Source: Rhizobium sp. FKY42
Lineage (GTDB): Bacteria > Pseudomonadota > Alphaproteobacteria > Rhizobiales > Rhizobiaceae
NCBI RefSeq assembly: GCF_005222835.1
Contig: NZ_STGA01000065.1
Span: forward strand, 24,845-88,844
Direction: 5' to 3'
Length of the DNA stretch: 64,000 nucleotides
Shown in pieces: positions 16,975 through 25,538 of the stretch (position 1 is the first letter of the stretch; the number at the start of each line of letters is the position of its first letter). The translations under genes were made by a program, and so were the position numbers. The notes under the pieces were generated by a model, which did not search any database, was not told the origin of the DNA, and saw only the letters and a list, made by a program, of their open reading frames with translations.

Positions 16975-18954
16975 ATGGCCAGTGCATTCAGGAATGTCGC
17001 TTCGGGTTCCGCGGTCATTGATGACCTTCTGGCCTCTCAGCGCTGGGGCGGTGGGTCGATTACGTTCGGCTTCACCACATCGGCCAGCCAGTACGGCACA
17101 AACTATGGCTCCGGCGAACCATCCAAGGGCTATCAGCCGCTCACATCCACCCAGATGTCGGCGGCGCGTGATGCTTTTGCAAGCTGGGCGGAGCTGATCA
17201 ACCTCAAGATTACCGAGACATCTGCTGCCGCGACGGCAGATCTGCGTCTGGCATCGTCATCCGCACCGGCAACGGCCTGGGCCTATACGCCGGGCTCATC
17301 CGCCCAGTCAGGCGATATCTGGATGGGAACCACCAAGAATTATACCAACCCCGTCGACGGAAACTATGCCAAACTGACCTTCCTTCATGAGATTGGCCAT
17401 GCATTGGGCCTGAACCATCCGCATGAACCCATTCTGACAACAGGCAATGATACGGAAGCGTCAGCAGGCGCCATATGCCCCTGTTGCGGGGGAGCCGCCC
17501 ATGGAGAGAACTCTGGATTCGAGGCTTCCCCTGTTCTGGACGAGCCACTTTCGGTCAATGGCGATCCCATCGATTTTGGCACCATGGAAGACTACGACGC
17601 CATAGATGCCATGGCCTATAGCGTCATGAGCTATTCTTCTTATGCAGGAGATGGCCGCAATGGCTATACCAACGGCACCTGGGACTATGCACAGTCTCCC
17701 ATGATCCGCGATATCGCCGCCGTGCAATATATGTATGGCGCGAACTTCCAGACCCGCTCATCAGACACGATCTATTCCTGGAGCACGACGACCGGCGAGA
17801 AGTTCATCAATGGCGTGGGTCAGGGTGCTCCCGGCGGCAACAAGGTGTTTGAGACGATCTGGGATGGCGGCGGGCGCGATACCATCAACCTGTCGAACTA
17901 TTCCAGCGACCTGACGATCGATCTCTCGCCCGGTGGCTGGATTGATTTCAATAACAGCCAGGTTGCCAATCTCGGCAAGGGCAATTTTGCGCCCGGCAAT
18001 GTAGCCATGTCGCTTCTTTATGAGGGCGACATGCGTTCCCTGATCGAGAATGCCGTGGGTGGCTCCGGTAATGACACGATCGTCGGAAATTTCGGCGGCA
18101 ATGTGCTGATCGGAGGCGCGGGCAACGATTATATCGAGGCCATCGATGGTCACAGTATTCTCGGCGGCGGCACCATCAACAGCGAACTGGGCCTGTTGGG
18201 GCTGGATCGCAGCGCCTATATTTCCGTTGTCCCGACTATCAACGGGTTTGATGGAAACGACACGCTGATTGGCGGTAACGGTAACGATATCTTCGTGGTT
18301 GCCACCGGCAGCGATACCATCGACGGCTATCTGGGTATGGATACGCTGGTCATCGATACTGCATCGGCAAACCTCAAGCTGGTTGGCACGACGGGCAGCT
18401 TCACCATTGCCTATGGTACGGCAACCATTACCGCGAGCCATATCGATTTTCTGGTCACAAAGGACGGTATCTTCGCCATTTCCGGCTCCGATGCGGGCAT
18501 CATTTCGCCGCGTCTGGTCGAGATCCAGAAGAATATATCGCTGGTTTACAATGCCGGTCTCGACCGCGCAATCGATGCATCCGGCCTCACTTACTGGTCC
18601 AACATGCTCAGCAATGGCGGCTCCCTGCGCGAACTGGCGAGCGGCATCATCAATGCGGATGAATTCGCCAAGCTGTTTGGAAACCCGACGAGCATGAACG
18701 ACACGAGCTTCGTGCAAGTGCTCTACAAGAACGTACTGGATCGCGAGGGCGAGGCGGCCGGCCTCAACTATTGGGTCAGCACTCTCGCAAGCGGCGCAAA
18801 TACACGCGCGGATGTTCTGGTTGGATTTTCCCTCAGTGAGGAAAACCGCGCAGCCGTGGGCAATGATACTCCCAAAATGCAGGTGGATGGCTCCAGCAAC
18901 CCGGTGGAACTGGTGGCTGTCACACAAACGCAGTGGCACGATCTCTGGGCGTGA
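16975..18954 (+). CDS. Serralysin-like M10 metalloprotease with RTX region and C-terminal DUF4214
   Basis: The 659-residue protein has a serralysin catalytic domain with HEIGHALGLNH (138-148) and the Met-turn VMSY at Met218, an M10 C-terminal RTX domain (about 255-400; DTIYSWSTTTGEKFING, GGSGNDTIVGNFGGNVLIGG), a further RTX-like part (GNDTLIGGNGNDIFVVATG), and two DUF4214 units near the end (about 520-640; LDRAIDASGLTYW and NVLDREGEAAGLNYW). Between zinc motif and Met-turn lies an odd insert with a CPCC cluster (residues about 165-168), rare in RTX proteins, which mostly lack cysteine. No signal peptide, as expected for type I export. The type I transporter at 37063 is the obvious exporter. 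Confidence 0.88.
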   Translation: MASAFRNVASGSAVIDDLLASQRWGGGSITFGFTTSASQYGTNYGSGEPSKGYQPLTSTQMSAARDAFASWAELINLKITETSAAATADLRLASSSAPATAWAYTPGSSAQSGDIWMGTTKNYTNPVDGNYAKLTFLHEIGHALGLNHPHEPILTTGNDTEASAGAICPCCGGAAHGENSGFEASPVLDEPLSVNGDPIDFGTMEDYDAIDAMAYSVMSYSSYAGDGRNGYTNGTWDYAQSPMIRDIAAVQYMYGANFQTRSSDTIYSWSTTTGEKFINGVGQGAPGGNKVFETIWDGGGRDTINLSNYSSDLTIDLSPGGWIDFNNSQVANLGKGNFAPGNVAMSLLYEGDMRSLIENAVGGSGNDTIVGNFGGNVLIGGAGNDYIEAIDGHSILGGGTINSELGLLGLDRSAYISVVPTINGFDGNDTLIGGNGNDIFVVATGSDTIDGYLGMDTLVIDTASANLKLVGTTGSFTIAYGTATITASHIDFLVTKDGIFAISGSDAGIISPRLVEIQKNISLVYNAGLDRAIDASGLTYWSNMLSNGGSLRELASGIINADEFAKLFGNPTSMNDTSFVQVLYKNVLDREGEAAGLNYWVSTLASGANTRADVLVGFSLSEENRAAVGNDTPKMQVDGSSNPVELVAVTQTQWHDLWA

Positions 18955-19115
18955 GAGACCCCACCCATCCGCCCTCTTTCATGGTTTCAACGCCACAGAG
19001 CATACATTCTGCTGGCGTAAAGAGGCTCATTGGCCTGCGAAAACCGTTCCATAGCCGCCTGCGATAGGGTAGAGCCCGTGTGCGAACCATGATTGACTGC
19101 AGGAGCTGACGGGCA

Positions 19116-20627
19116 ATGTCCGACCATACGCCGACAATTGACGAGATTCTGGCCCGTGTGCGTGCCGAGACCGCGGCTGTCGCGGTAGAAGAAGCGCCAC
19201 CAACCGGCCGTCGTCAGGGGCTTGGCACCATTCCCCTCGTACAGGAACCGGATGACGGCGAGAAGATCCCGCTCGGCCGCCCCTTCTATACGATCGAGGA
19301 ATTCGCCGCTCTCGATGACGAAGATTTCCTGCGCAATGCCTATCGCGTCGTCTTGGGCCGCGACATGGATGGCGTCGGCCGCAGCTATTATCTCCCTGCC
19401 CTTCGCCAGGGTCACATCACGGTCGTGCGGGTGCTGAGCGCGCTTTCGCGCTCGGCAGAAGGCAAGGTGCGCGGCGTGAAGATCCGCTGGCTGCTGCCCG
19501 CAGCGGTGCTGGATCGTCTGGCCGGCCTGCCAGTCGTCGGCAAGATTTTCGAGCCCTTCATGCGGTTTCTGGTGCGCTCCACTACCAATCGTCGCCTTTC
19601 GCTTCTGTCGGAACGGCATACGGCGCTGATCCACGAAATCAACAGTACGCTGTCGGCCATCCGCAAGAACCAGGCGATCCATGATGCCAACCAGTCCTTC
19701 CTGGAAACGGCACAGTCCGCCGTCGAAAAGCGCATGACCTTGACGGAATATCGCGCCGCCGACGCCCGCGCCGATGCGGAAGCCTCCAAGGACAAGGCTA
19801 TTGCCTCGCTGTCTGAAATCCGCTCCATCCGTCAGGAAATCGTGGCACAGCGCGCTGCCGTAAATGCGTTGATTGCGGATGCTCGCACGAAACTTCCGGC
19901 AGAGCACCAGGACATCGTCACCCAGCTGGAAGACGCATCGCTGGATTCGCTCTACGTCGCCTTCGAAAACCGCTTCCGTGGCTCGACAAGTGAGATCCTG
20001 CGCCGCTCCGAGCGCTATCTGCCTATCTTCAGAACCAACAAGCCCATTGCTGCCGGCGGCATTGTACTCGATATCGGCTGTGGCCGGGGCGAGTTCCTGT
20101 CTCTTCTCAAGCGCAACAATATCGCAACGCGCGGCATAGACCTCAACGGCGCCATGGTAGCGGAAGCCAGCGCGCTTGATCTTGATGTGCTGGAAGGTGA
20201 TGCCATTGCCTATCTGCGATCACTGCCGGATAACAGTCTGGCGGCCATTACTGGCTTCCATATCGTCGAGCATATCAGCTTCAAGGAACTGGTCAGCCTG
20301 TTCGATACGGCAAACCGCGTGCTGATGCCGGGCGGCCTCGTGTTGTTCGAGACGCCAAACCCGGAAAATCTCGTCGTGGGTGCCTGCACCTTCAACTACG
20401 ACCCCACGCACAACAAGCCGCTTCCGCCGGATTACCTGCGCTTCATTGCGGAAGCACGCGGCTTCACCAATGCCCGCATCATCCGCAAGGATGAGGACTG
20501 CGATCTCTCACAACCGGAAAGCGGCTTCGAGCCGCAAGAAGTCAACGACTGGTTCCGCCAGCCGGCAGACTATGCGCTCTATGCGGAAAAGCCAGCGGCT
20601 GAAACGGTCGAGAACGGTCAACACTGA
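19116..20627 (+). CDS. DUF4214-containing SAM methyltransferase, O-chain-terminator-like
   Basis: The 503-residue cytoplasmic-looking protein has three parts: an N-terminal DUF4214 unit (about 60-110; FLRNAYRVVLGRDMDGVGRSYY), a helical and partly coiled-coil middle (about 150-260), and a class I methyltransferase domain (about 310-480) with IVLDIGCGRGEFLSLL and the acidic loop in ATRGIDLNGAM. Such coiled-coil methyltransferases resemble WbdD-type enzymes that cap polymannose O-chains and set chain length. It heads a tight three-gene run (1-base, then 4-base overlaps) with GT4 enzymes, which supports a glycan target. It is the only protein here that carries DUF4214 without an export signature. 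Confidence 0.8.
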   Translation: MSDHTPTIDEILARVRAETAAVAVEEAPPTGRRQGLGTIPLVQEPDDGEKIPLGRPFYTIEEFAALDDEDFLRNAYRVVLGRDMDGVGRSYYLPALRQGHITVVRVLSALSRSAEGKVRGVKIRWLLPAAVLDRLAGLPVVGKIFEPFMRFLVRSTTNRRLSLLSERHTALIHEINSTLSAIRKNQAIHDANQSFLETAQSAVEKRMTLTEYRAADARADAEASKDKAIASLSEIRSIRQEIVAQRAAVNALIADARTKLPAEHQDIVTQLEDASLDSLYVAFENRFRGSTSEILRRSERYLPIFRTNKPIAAGGIVLDIGCGRGEFLSLLKRNNIATRGIDLNGAMVAEASALDLDVLEGDAIAYLRSLPDNSLAAITGFHIVEHISFKELVSLFDTANRVLMPGGLVLFETPNPENLVVGACTFNYDPTHNKPLPPDYLRFIAEARGFTNARIIRKDEDCDLSQPESGFEPQEVNDWFRQPADYALYAEKPAAETVENGQH

Positions 20628-21724
20628 TGCGCGTGGGAATTGCCACAGTTCATACACCCGGCATTTACGGCGGGGCCGAGTTTCTGGTGGACGGTCTGGT
20701 GGAAGCGGTACGCGCCGCGGGCCATAGCGTTCACAAGATCTCGATGCCCTTTTATTTCGAGCCCGTCGATGCCGCCGCCCACACCATGGATCAGGCGTTG
20801 GGGGCAAACTACCTGCCTTTCAATGGCGGGCGTATCGATCGCATGATCTGCCTCAAGTTCCCGGCCTATATGCTGCGCCATCCCGACAAACGGGTCTGGC
20901 TGCTGCACCAGCATCGTGCGGCGTACGATCTCTACGGCACGCCCTATGGCTGGCTTCCAGGCAAGCCGGAAACAGACGCGCTGCGCGAGGACATCATCGC
21001 GGGCGATAATGAAAGCCTCGGCGGCATAGAGCCCGGATCGGCGCGGGCTGTCTTCACGATTGCGGAACGCGTCTGCCAGCGGCTGCGCGATTTCAACAAG
21101 ATCGAGTCCAAGGCGCTCTATCACCCGCCCGCCAACTGGGAAGAATTCCGCTGCGAAGAGGCGCTGCCCTATATCTTCGTGCCGAGCCGTCTCGAAGGCC
21201 TGAAGCGGCAGGATCTGATGCTGAAGGCGCTTGCCGCCTGCAAGACGCCCATCAATGCCGTCATTGCAGGGTCAGGTGGTATGCGCAGTCATCTGGAGGC
21301 TATGACCGCGCAACTGGGTTTGAGCGATCGCGTTCGGTTTGTCGGCGCCATCAGCCGCGAGGATATGCTGAACTTCTATGCCCATGCATCTGCCGTCTTT
21401 TTCGGTCCGCTGGATGAGGATTACGGCTATGTGACGCTGGAAGCCATGCTCTCCGGTAAGCCAGTGGTTACCTGCCGCGATTCCGGCGGACCGCTGGAAT
21501 TCGTCGTCCATGGCGAGACCGGCTATGTGACCGAGCCGGACCCGGCAGAAATTGCCGCGGCTCTCGAAAAACTGATGACGGATACTGCCCTTGCGAAGCG
21601 TCTGGGTCAGAACGGTCGCGCTCGCTATGAGGCTCTCAACATTACCTGGTCGCATGTGGTGGAAACGCTGCTGCAGGATCTTCCACCTCTGCCGCCTGCG
21701 CCGAAGAAGGATATCCTTCTATGA
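20627..21724 (+). CDS. GT4 glycosyltransferase
   Basis: The 365-residue product is a GT-B retaining transferase: N-terminal MRVGIATVHTPGIYGGAEFL with the acceptor-side glycines, then YIFVPSRLEGLKRQDLML, AVIAGSGGMRSHLE and the C-terminal E-x7-E region in DEDYGYVTLEAMLSGKPVV. Its ATG shares one base with the stop of the methyltransferase gene, and its own stop overlaps the next start (ATGA), so the three genes form one operon. Sugar donor not readable; the short spacing to a chain-end methyltransferase suggests work on the same O-polysaccharide. Confidence 0.87.
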   Translation: MRVGIATVHTPGIYGGAEFLVDGLVEAVRAAGHSVHKISMPFYFEPVDAAAHTMDQALGANYLPFNGGRIDRMICLKFPAYMLRHPDKRVWLLHQHRAAYDLYGTPYGWLPGKPETDALREDIIAGDNESLGGIEPGSARAVFTIAERVCQRLRDFNKIESKALYHPPANWEEFRCEEALPYIFVPSRLEGLKRQDLMLKALAACKTPINAVIAGSGGMRSHLEAMTAQLGLSDRVRFVGAISREDMLNFYAHASAVFFGPLDEDYGYVTLEAMLSGKPVVTCRDSGGPLEFVVHGETGYVTEPDPAEIAAALEKLMTDTALAKRLGQNGRARYEALNITWSHVVETLLQDLPPLPPAPKKDILL

Positions 21725-24102
21725 AAATTGCTCTCATTACGCCGCATCCGGTTCCGTTGGCGTTAGGCGGAGCCGAGAATCTATGGTGGGGTCTGCAACA
21801 GCATTTCGAAGAGCATACGGATCACCGTTGCGATATCGTCTCCATCATCGCACCGGAAGGCAATTTCTGGGATCTCATAAGTTCCTATGAAACCTTCTCC
21901 AAGTTCGATCTCTCAGCCTATGACTGCGTCATCTCCGGCAAATATCCCGGCTGGATGGTGAAGCATCCGAACCATGTCTGCTACATGCTGCATCGTTTGC
22001 GTGGCCTCTATGATACCTATCCGGCAAGCCAGCATCATCCAGCGGTGCTGAAACATCCGAAGCTCGGCAATCTGGCGGAATGGCTGGAAGAGGGGATAGC
22101 CAATCCCGATCCAGACCAGATCCCGGAGCTGTTCGACCGTCTTCGCGCCCTGCGGGACGCCGATCTGCCGCCAGAGGTCCTGGCTTTTCCGGGAGCCTTC
22201 AGCCGCGCTGTCATTCATTTTCTAGACAATGCGGCCCTCTCACCCATGCGCATGCAGCGCTATGCAGCGATTTCGGGCACAGTAGCGCGCCGCAAGAGCT
22301 ATTTCCCGCCTGACATGCCGGTGGATGTGCTCTACCCGCCTCCGCATCGGGACAATTATGCTTGCGGCAAGAGCAACTACTTCTTCACGAGCAGCCGTCT
22401 GGATCGGCCGAAGCGGATTGATCTTCTGATCGAGGCCATGAAGTCGGTGAAGAATGATATCCCCCTCCTCATTGCAGGCACTGGCCCGGACGAAGCACGA
22501 TTGAAAGCGATTGCCGGGGATGATCCGCGCATTCGTTTCCTCGGCTATGTGCCAGATGACGACATGCCGGGTCTCTATGCCGATGCGCGCGCCGTGCCTT
22601 TCATTCCTGTCGATGAGGATTATGGCCTTATCACCATTGAGGCGATGAAAAGCGGTAAGCCTGTCCTGACAGTCGTCGATAGCGGCGGCCCATGCGAATT
22701 CGTTCAGCACGGAAAAACGGGCTTCATCTGCCAGCCGCAACCCGCAGCCCTGGCTGAATGGCTGAACCGTTTGGCGACAAACGAAGACGAAGCCATTGCC
22801 ATGGGCAAGGCAGCGCAGGAAAAGGTTTCCACCATCAACTGGGCGACCGTGGCCAAGGGTCTGCTAGAGATTGCGTCCCCTCAGGTGCGCACCCGTGTCA
22901 TCCGCCCAAAGATTACCGTGGCTACGACCTTCAAGGTCTATCCGCCGATGAATGGCGGCCAGTCCCGCGTGTTTCATCTCTACCGCAATCTGGCGAAAAC
23001 CTTCGATGTCGATCTCGTGACCCTCGGTTCCAACACCGATGTGCGACATGAGGCCGAGATCGCGCCGGGTCTGATGGAAATCACCATTCCACGAACAGAT
23101 GCCAGTATGGAGGCTGAGTACCAGATTTCGCGACAGCTGGATAACAAGCCAGTGAGCGATGTTACGGTGAATGCCTTGGCGGGCCTGATCCCGGACTATA
23201 TCGAAGCCTTGCGGGCCTCTGCACTGACCAGTCAGGTCGTCATTGCAAGCCACCCCTATATGGTGGAAGCTCTTAATCGCGCAGTTAGCGACAAACCGCT
23301 CTGGTACGAAGCGCATAATGTTGAATTGACATTGAAAACCGCTGTCTTCGGCGTTGGGGATGCCGCTTCCAGTATTCTGCGCGAGGTTGAAAAGGCAGAA
23401 CGACAATGCTGGATTACCTCGCAACGCGTTTTTGCCTGCGCCAATCGCGATCTGGATGAGTTGGCCAAGATCTATGGCCCAACACGGGCACGCCTATCAG
23501 TCGTGCCAAACGGGGTATCGCTTGATCATGTTGCTTTTACAGATCTTGCAACCCGAAGAAGATTGCAGGAAAGAGCCGGCATAAAGGGTCACCAGCTCGC
23601 AATTTTCATGGGCAGCTGGCATGGTCCCAATTTGGAAGCAGTCGAGGAATTGATCCTCGCGGCACCCCATAGCCCGAACACCCGCTTCGTCATTCTTGGC
23701 AGCGTGTGCCTGCCCTTCAAAGACCGGAAGCTGCCTCTGAACGTGGAGCTCATGGGCGCTGTGGATATGGAGACGCGCGACCTGATGATGTCGATTGCCG
23801 ATGTCGCGTTGAACCCAATGCTCTCTGGTTCTGGTACGAACCTGAAAATGCTGGATTACATGGCGGCAGGCGTGCCCGTGATCTCCACCGAATTCGGTGC
23901 GCGCGGATTGAACATTGCCGACCGGGAACATTACTTCCGTTCGTCCACCAGCGATCTGCATACGGCGCTTGCGGCAATCAGGCAAACCAGCGAGGCAGAT
24001 CTTGAACGACTGATCCTGGCGGCGCGTGCGCGTGTGGAAGAGGAATATTCCTGGGCTGTCATTGCCGATCGCTTCCTTGAGGAAATCCGCACCGACATCT
24101 GA
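21721..24102 (+). CDS. Tandem GT4-GT4 bifunctional glycosyltransferase
   Basis: The 793-residue protein carries two complete GT-B modules. Module 1 (about 1-385) has LGGAENLWWGLQQHF, YFFTSSRLDRPKRIDLLIEAM and DEDYGLITIEAMKSGKPVL. Module 2 (about 395-793) starts ITVATTFKVYPPMNGGQSRV and has FMGSWHGPNLEAVEEL and PMLSGSGTNLKMLDYMAAGV. Double-GT4 proteins such as WbdA-type mannosyltransferases make two linkages of a repeating unit, so this enzyme could be a main polymerising transferase of the D-rhamnan or mannan O-chain. It ends the operon, followed by a bidirectional terminator. Confidence 0.87.
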   Translation: MKIALITPHPVPLALGGAENLWWGLQQHFEEHTDHRCDIVSIIAPEGNFWDLISSYETFSKFDLSAYDCVISGKYPGWMVKHPNHVCYMLHRLRGLYDTYPASQHHPAVLKHPKLGNLAEWLEEGIANPDPDQIPELFDRLRALRDADLPPEVLAFPGAFSRAVIHFLDNAALSPMRMQRYAAISGTVARRKSYFPPDMPVDVLYPPPHRDNYACGKSNYFFTSSRLDRPKRIDLLIEAMKSVKNDIPLLIAGTGPDEARLKAIAGDDPRIRFLGYVPDDDMPGLYADARAVPFIPVDEDYGLITIEAMKSGKPVLTVVDSGGPCEFVQHGKTGFICQPQPAALAEWLNRLATNEDEAIAMGKAAQEKVSTINWATVAKGLLEIASPQVRTRVIRPKITVATTFKVYPPMNGGQSRVFHLYRNLAKTFDVDLVTLGSNTDVRHEAEIAPGLMEITIPRTDASMEAEYQISRQLDNKPVSDVTVNALAGLIPDYIEALRASALTSQVVIASHPYMVEALNRAVSDKPLWYEAHNVELTLKTAVFGVGDAASSILREVEKAERQCWITSQRVFACANRDLDELAKIYGPTRARLSVVPNGVSLDHVAFTDLATRRRLQERAGIKGHQLAIFMGSWHGPNLEAVEELILAAPHSPNTRFVILGSVCLPFKDRKLPLNVELMGAVDMETRDLMMSIADVALNPMLSGSGTNLKMLDYMAAGVPVISTEFGARGLNIADREHYFRSSTSDLHTALAAIRQTSEADLERLILAARARVEEEYSWAVIADRFLEEIRTDI

Positions 24103-24123
24103 AATCGATCATGACCCAATGAG

Positions 24124-24158
24124 AAAGGCTCTCCCGGCCAAATCCGGGAGAGCCTTTT
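24124..24158. terminator. Bidirectional terminator between convergent genes
   Basis: AAAGGCTCTCCCGG (24124-24137) pairs with CCGGGAGAGCCTTT (24144-24157) over a 6-base loop, with T-run on the plus strand and A-run in front, so it can stop both the GT operon and the RTX gene on the other strand. Confidence 0.85.
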
Positions 24159-24188
24159 GTTTTTACGCCTTGCCGAAGGACGGCAGGA

Positions 24189-25127
24189 TCAACCCAGCCA
24201 GATGCCAGAATTGATCTGCGGCGCAACAGCAGCCACGTTCTCGGCACTTTCGGCGAAAGAGGCCAGAACGTAAGCGCGGCTAACGCCCTTGTTGAGCTCG
24301 CCAACCCAGTAGTTCATACCGCCCGTTTCACCCTGACGATCGAGTACGTTCAGGTAAAGACGGTTCACATAGTCGAAGTTCGACGGATTGGAACCATAAA
24401 CCGAGCGGAATTCGGCGGACTGCACGAAGCCCCAGCCCACTTCCGTCAGGCTTGCGCCATTGTCCAGCTGCTTTACCCAGTAGTTCAGACCACCGGTATC
24501 CGGCGTACGATCGAAGGCCGCCTGATAGATGCGATAGGCCTGTCCGGCATTGCCGTTGAGATCAACAGCCAATGTTCCGTTGTCAAAGCGAACGCGCTCG
24601 ACATTCAGGAAATCATTGTCGGAGGTGCCGTTCTTCTTGTCGAGGAAGATGTAGCTTCCGTCCGAGCTGATCGTGTAATCGGAGCTGCGTCCGGAAAGGA
24701 CAACCGTATCGATACCGCGGCCACCATCGACGATGTCGCTACCACCTCTGGTGTAGATGGTGTCGTAGCCATCGTAACCGGCAAGCTTGTCATTGCCGGT
24801 TGAGCCGTAGATCGTGTCATCACGCTGCAGCATGAGGCCGATGAAGCCTTTCAGATCACCACGGCTAAGGTAGAAATTCGCCTGCGCGGCGGAAATGGAG
24901 AAACCGTAGACTTCGCCGACGATGGAGTTTCCAGTGTACTGACTGAAACCGGTCATCGTGCCGGTCACAAGATTTCGGCCGGAATAGCCGAAGCCATAGC
25001 CGTCGTAATAGGCCGTTCTCGTACCATCGCTGATCACGAGTTCCGTTGACGTGCCGCGTACGATATCCCCCGCCCAGAATGTCGGGTCGATCAGGTTCGT
25101 CGTCGTATAGGCCTGGGATGTCGCCAC
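24189..25127 (-). CDS. Secreted RTX protein with C-terminal DUF4214
   Basis: The 312-residue protein starts [20 protein letters not shown], has a beta-rich N-terminal half, an RTX segment (about 105-140; [20 protein letters not shown]), then a DUF4214 pair (about 190-300; [20 protein letters not shown] and [17 protein letters not shown]). The stretch [18 protein letters not shown] is nearly the same as in the M10 protease at 7984, and both end with I-x-x-GIW. No catalytic motif is visible, so it looks like a surface-bound structural or binding protein exported by the type I system. An upstream gap of about 400 bases separates it from manC. Confidence 0.8.
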   Translation of the reverse strand: MATSQAYTTTNLIDPTFWAGDIVRGTSTELVISDGTRTAYYDGYGFGYSGRNLVTGTMTGFSQYTGNSIVGEVYGFSISAAQANFYLSRGDLKGFIGLMLQRDDTIYGSTGNDKLAGYDGYDTIYTRGGSDIVDGGRGIDTVVLSGRSSDYTISSDGSYIFLDKKNGTSDNDFLNVERVRFDNGTLAVDLNGNAGQAYRIYQAAFDRTPDTGGLNYWVKQLDNGASLTEVGWGFVQSAEFRSVYGSNPSNFDYVNRLYLNVLDRQGETGGMNYWVGELNKGVSRAYVLASFAESAENVAAVAPQINSGIWLG

Positions 25128-25538
25128 TTTAGTCCTCCATCAAAGCATGTGCCATCGGGATTACATTAGCACATCTTTATGTTCAATCATGGTGTCTAGC
25201 TTGCCATCAATCCGGGGGAAATTGAGGCGCAACGCCCCAGAAGCAAGAGCAGCCTTTAAAATTATCACTATTTTCCTTTGGCTTGCCTGTAGCGTTGCTG
25301 AACAGAAAGGGCTGATCGAGGAAATTTCAGCGACAGGGGCTGGCTCAAAACATTGGTAACCATTTGCCGCTATACAGGATGCACGGGCCGTGTTCTGCCC
25401 CATGCCGTCGAGACGTCCTTGTAGTGCGTCCGCCTCGACGGCCAATGCCTTACCCAGAATCGGGAATAAGGATCGTCTGTCTTCGATCCTTCAGGCAGTC
25501 AGGCGCGACGGATTATACCGCCACGCCTTTTCTTTCGA
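25128..25538. other. Intergenic stretch between the RTX gene and manC
   Basis: No gene is convincing here: short open frames on both strands lack a ribosome binding site and any recognisable family. The right part should hold the transcript end of the mannose operon and the left part the promoter of the RTX gene at 25127, but I see no clear -35/-10 pair. Confidence 0.4.
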
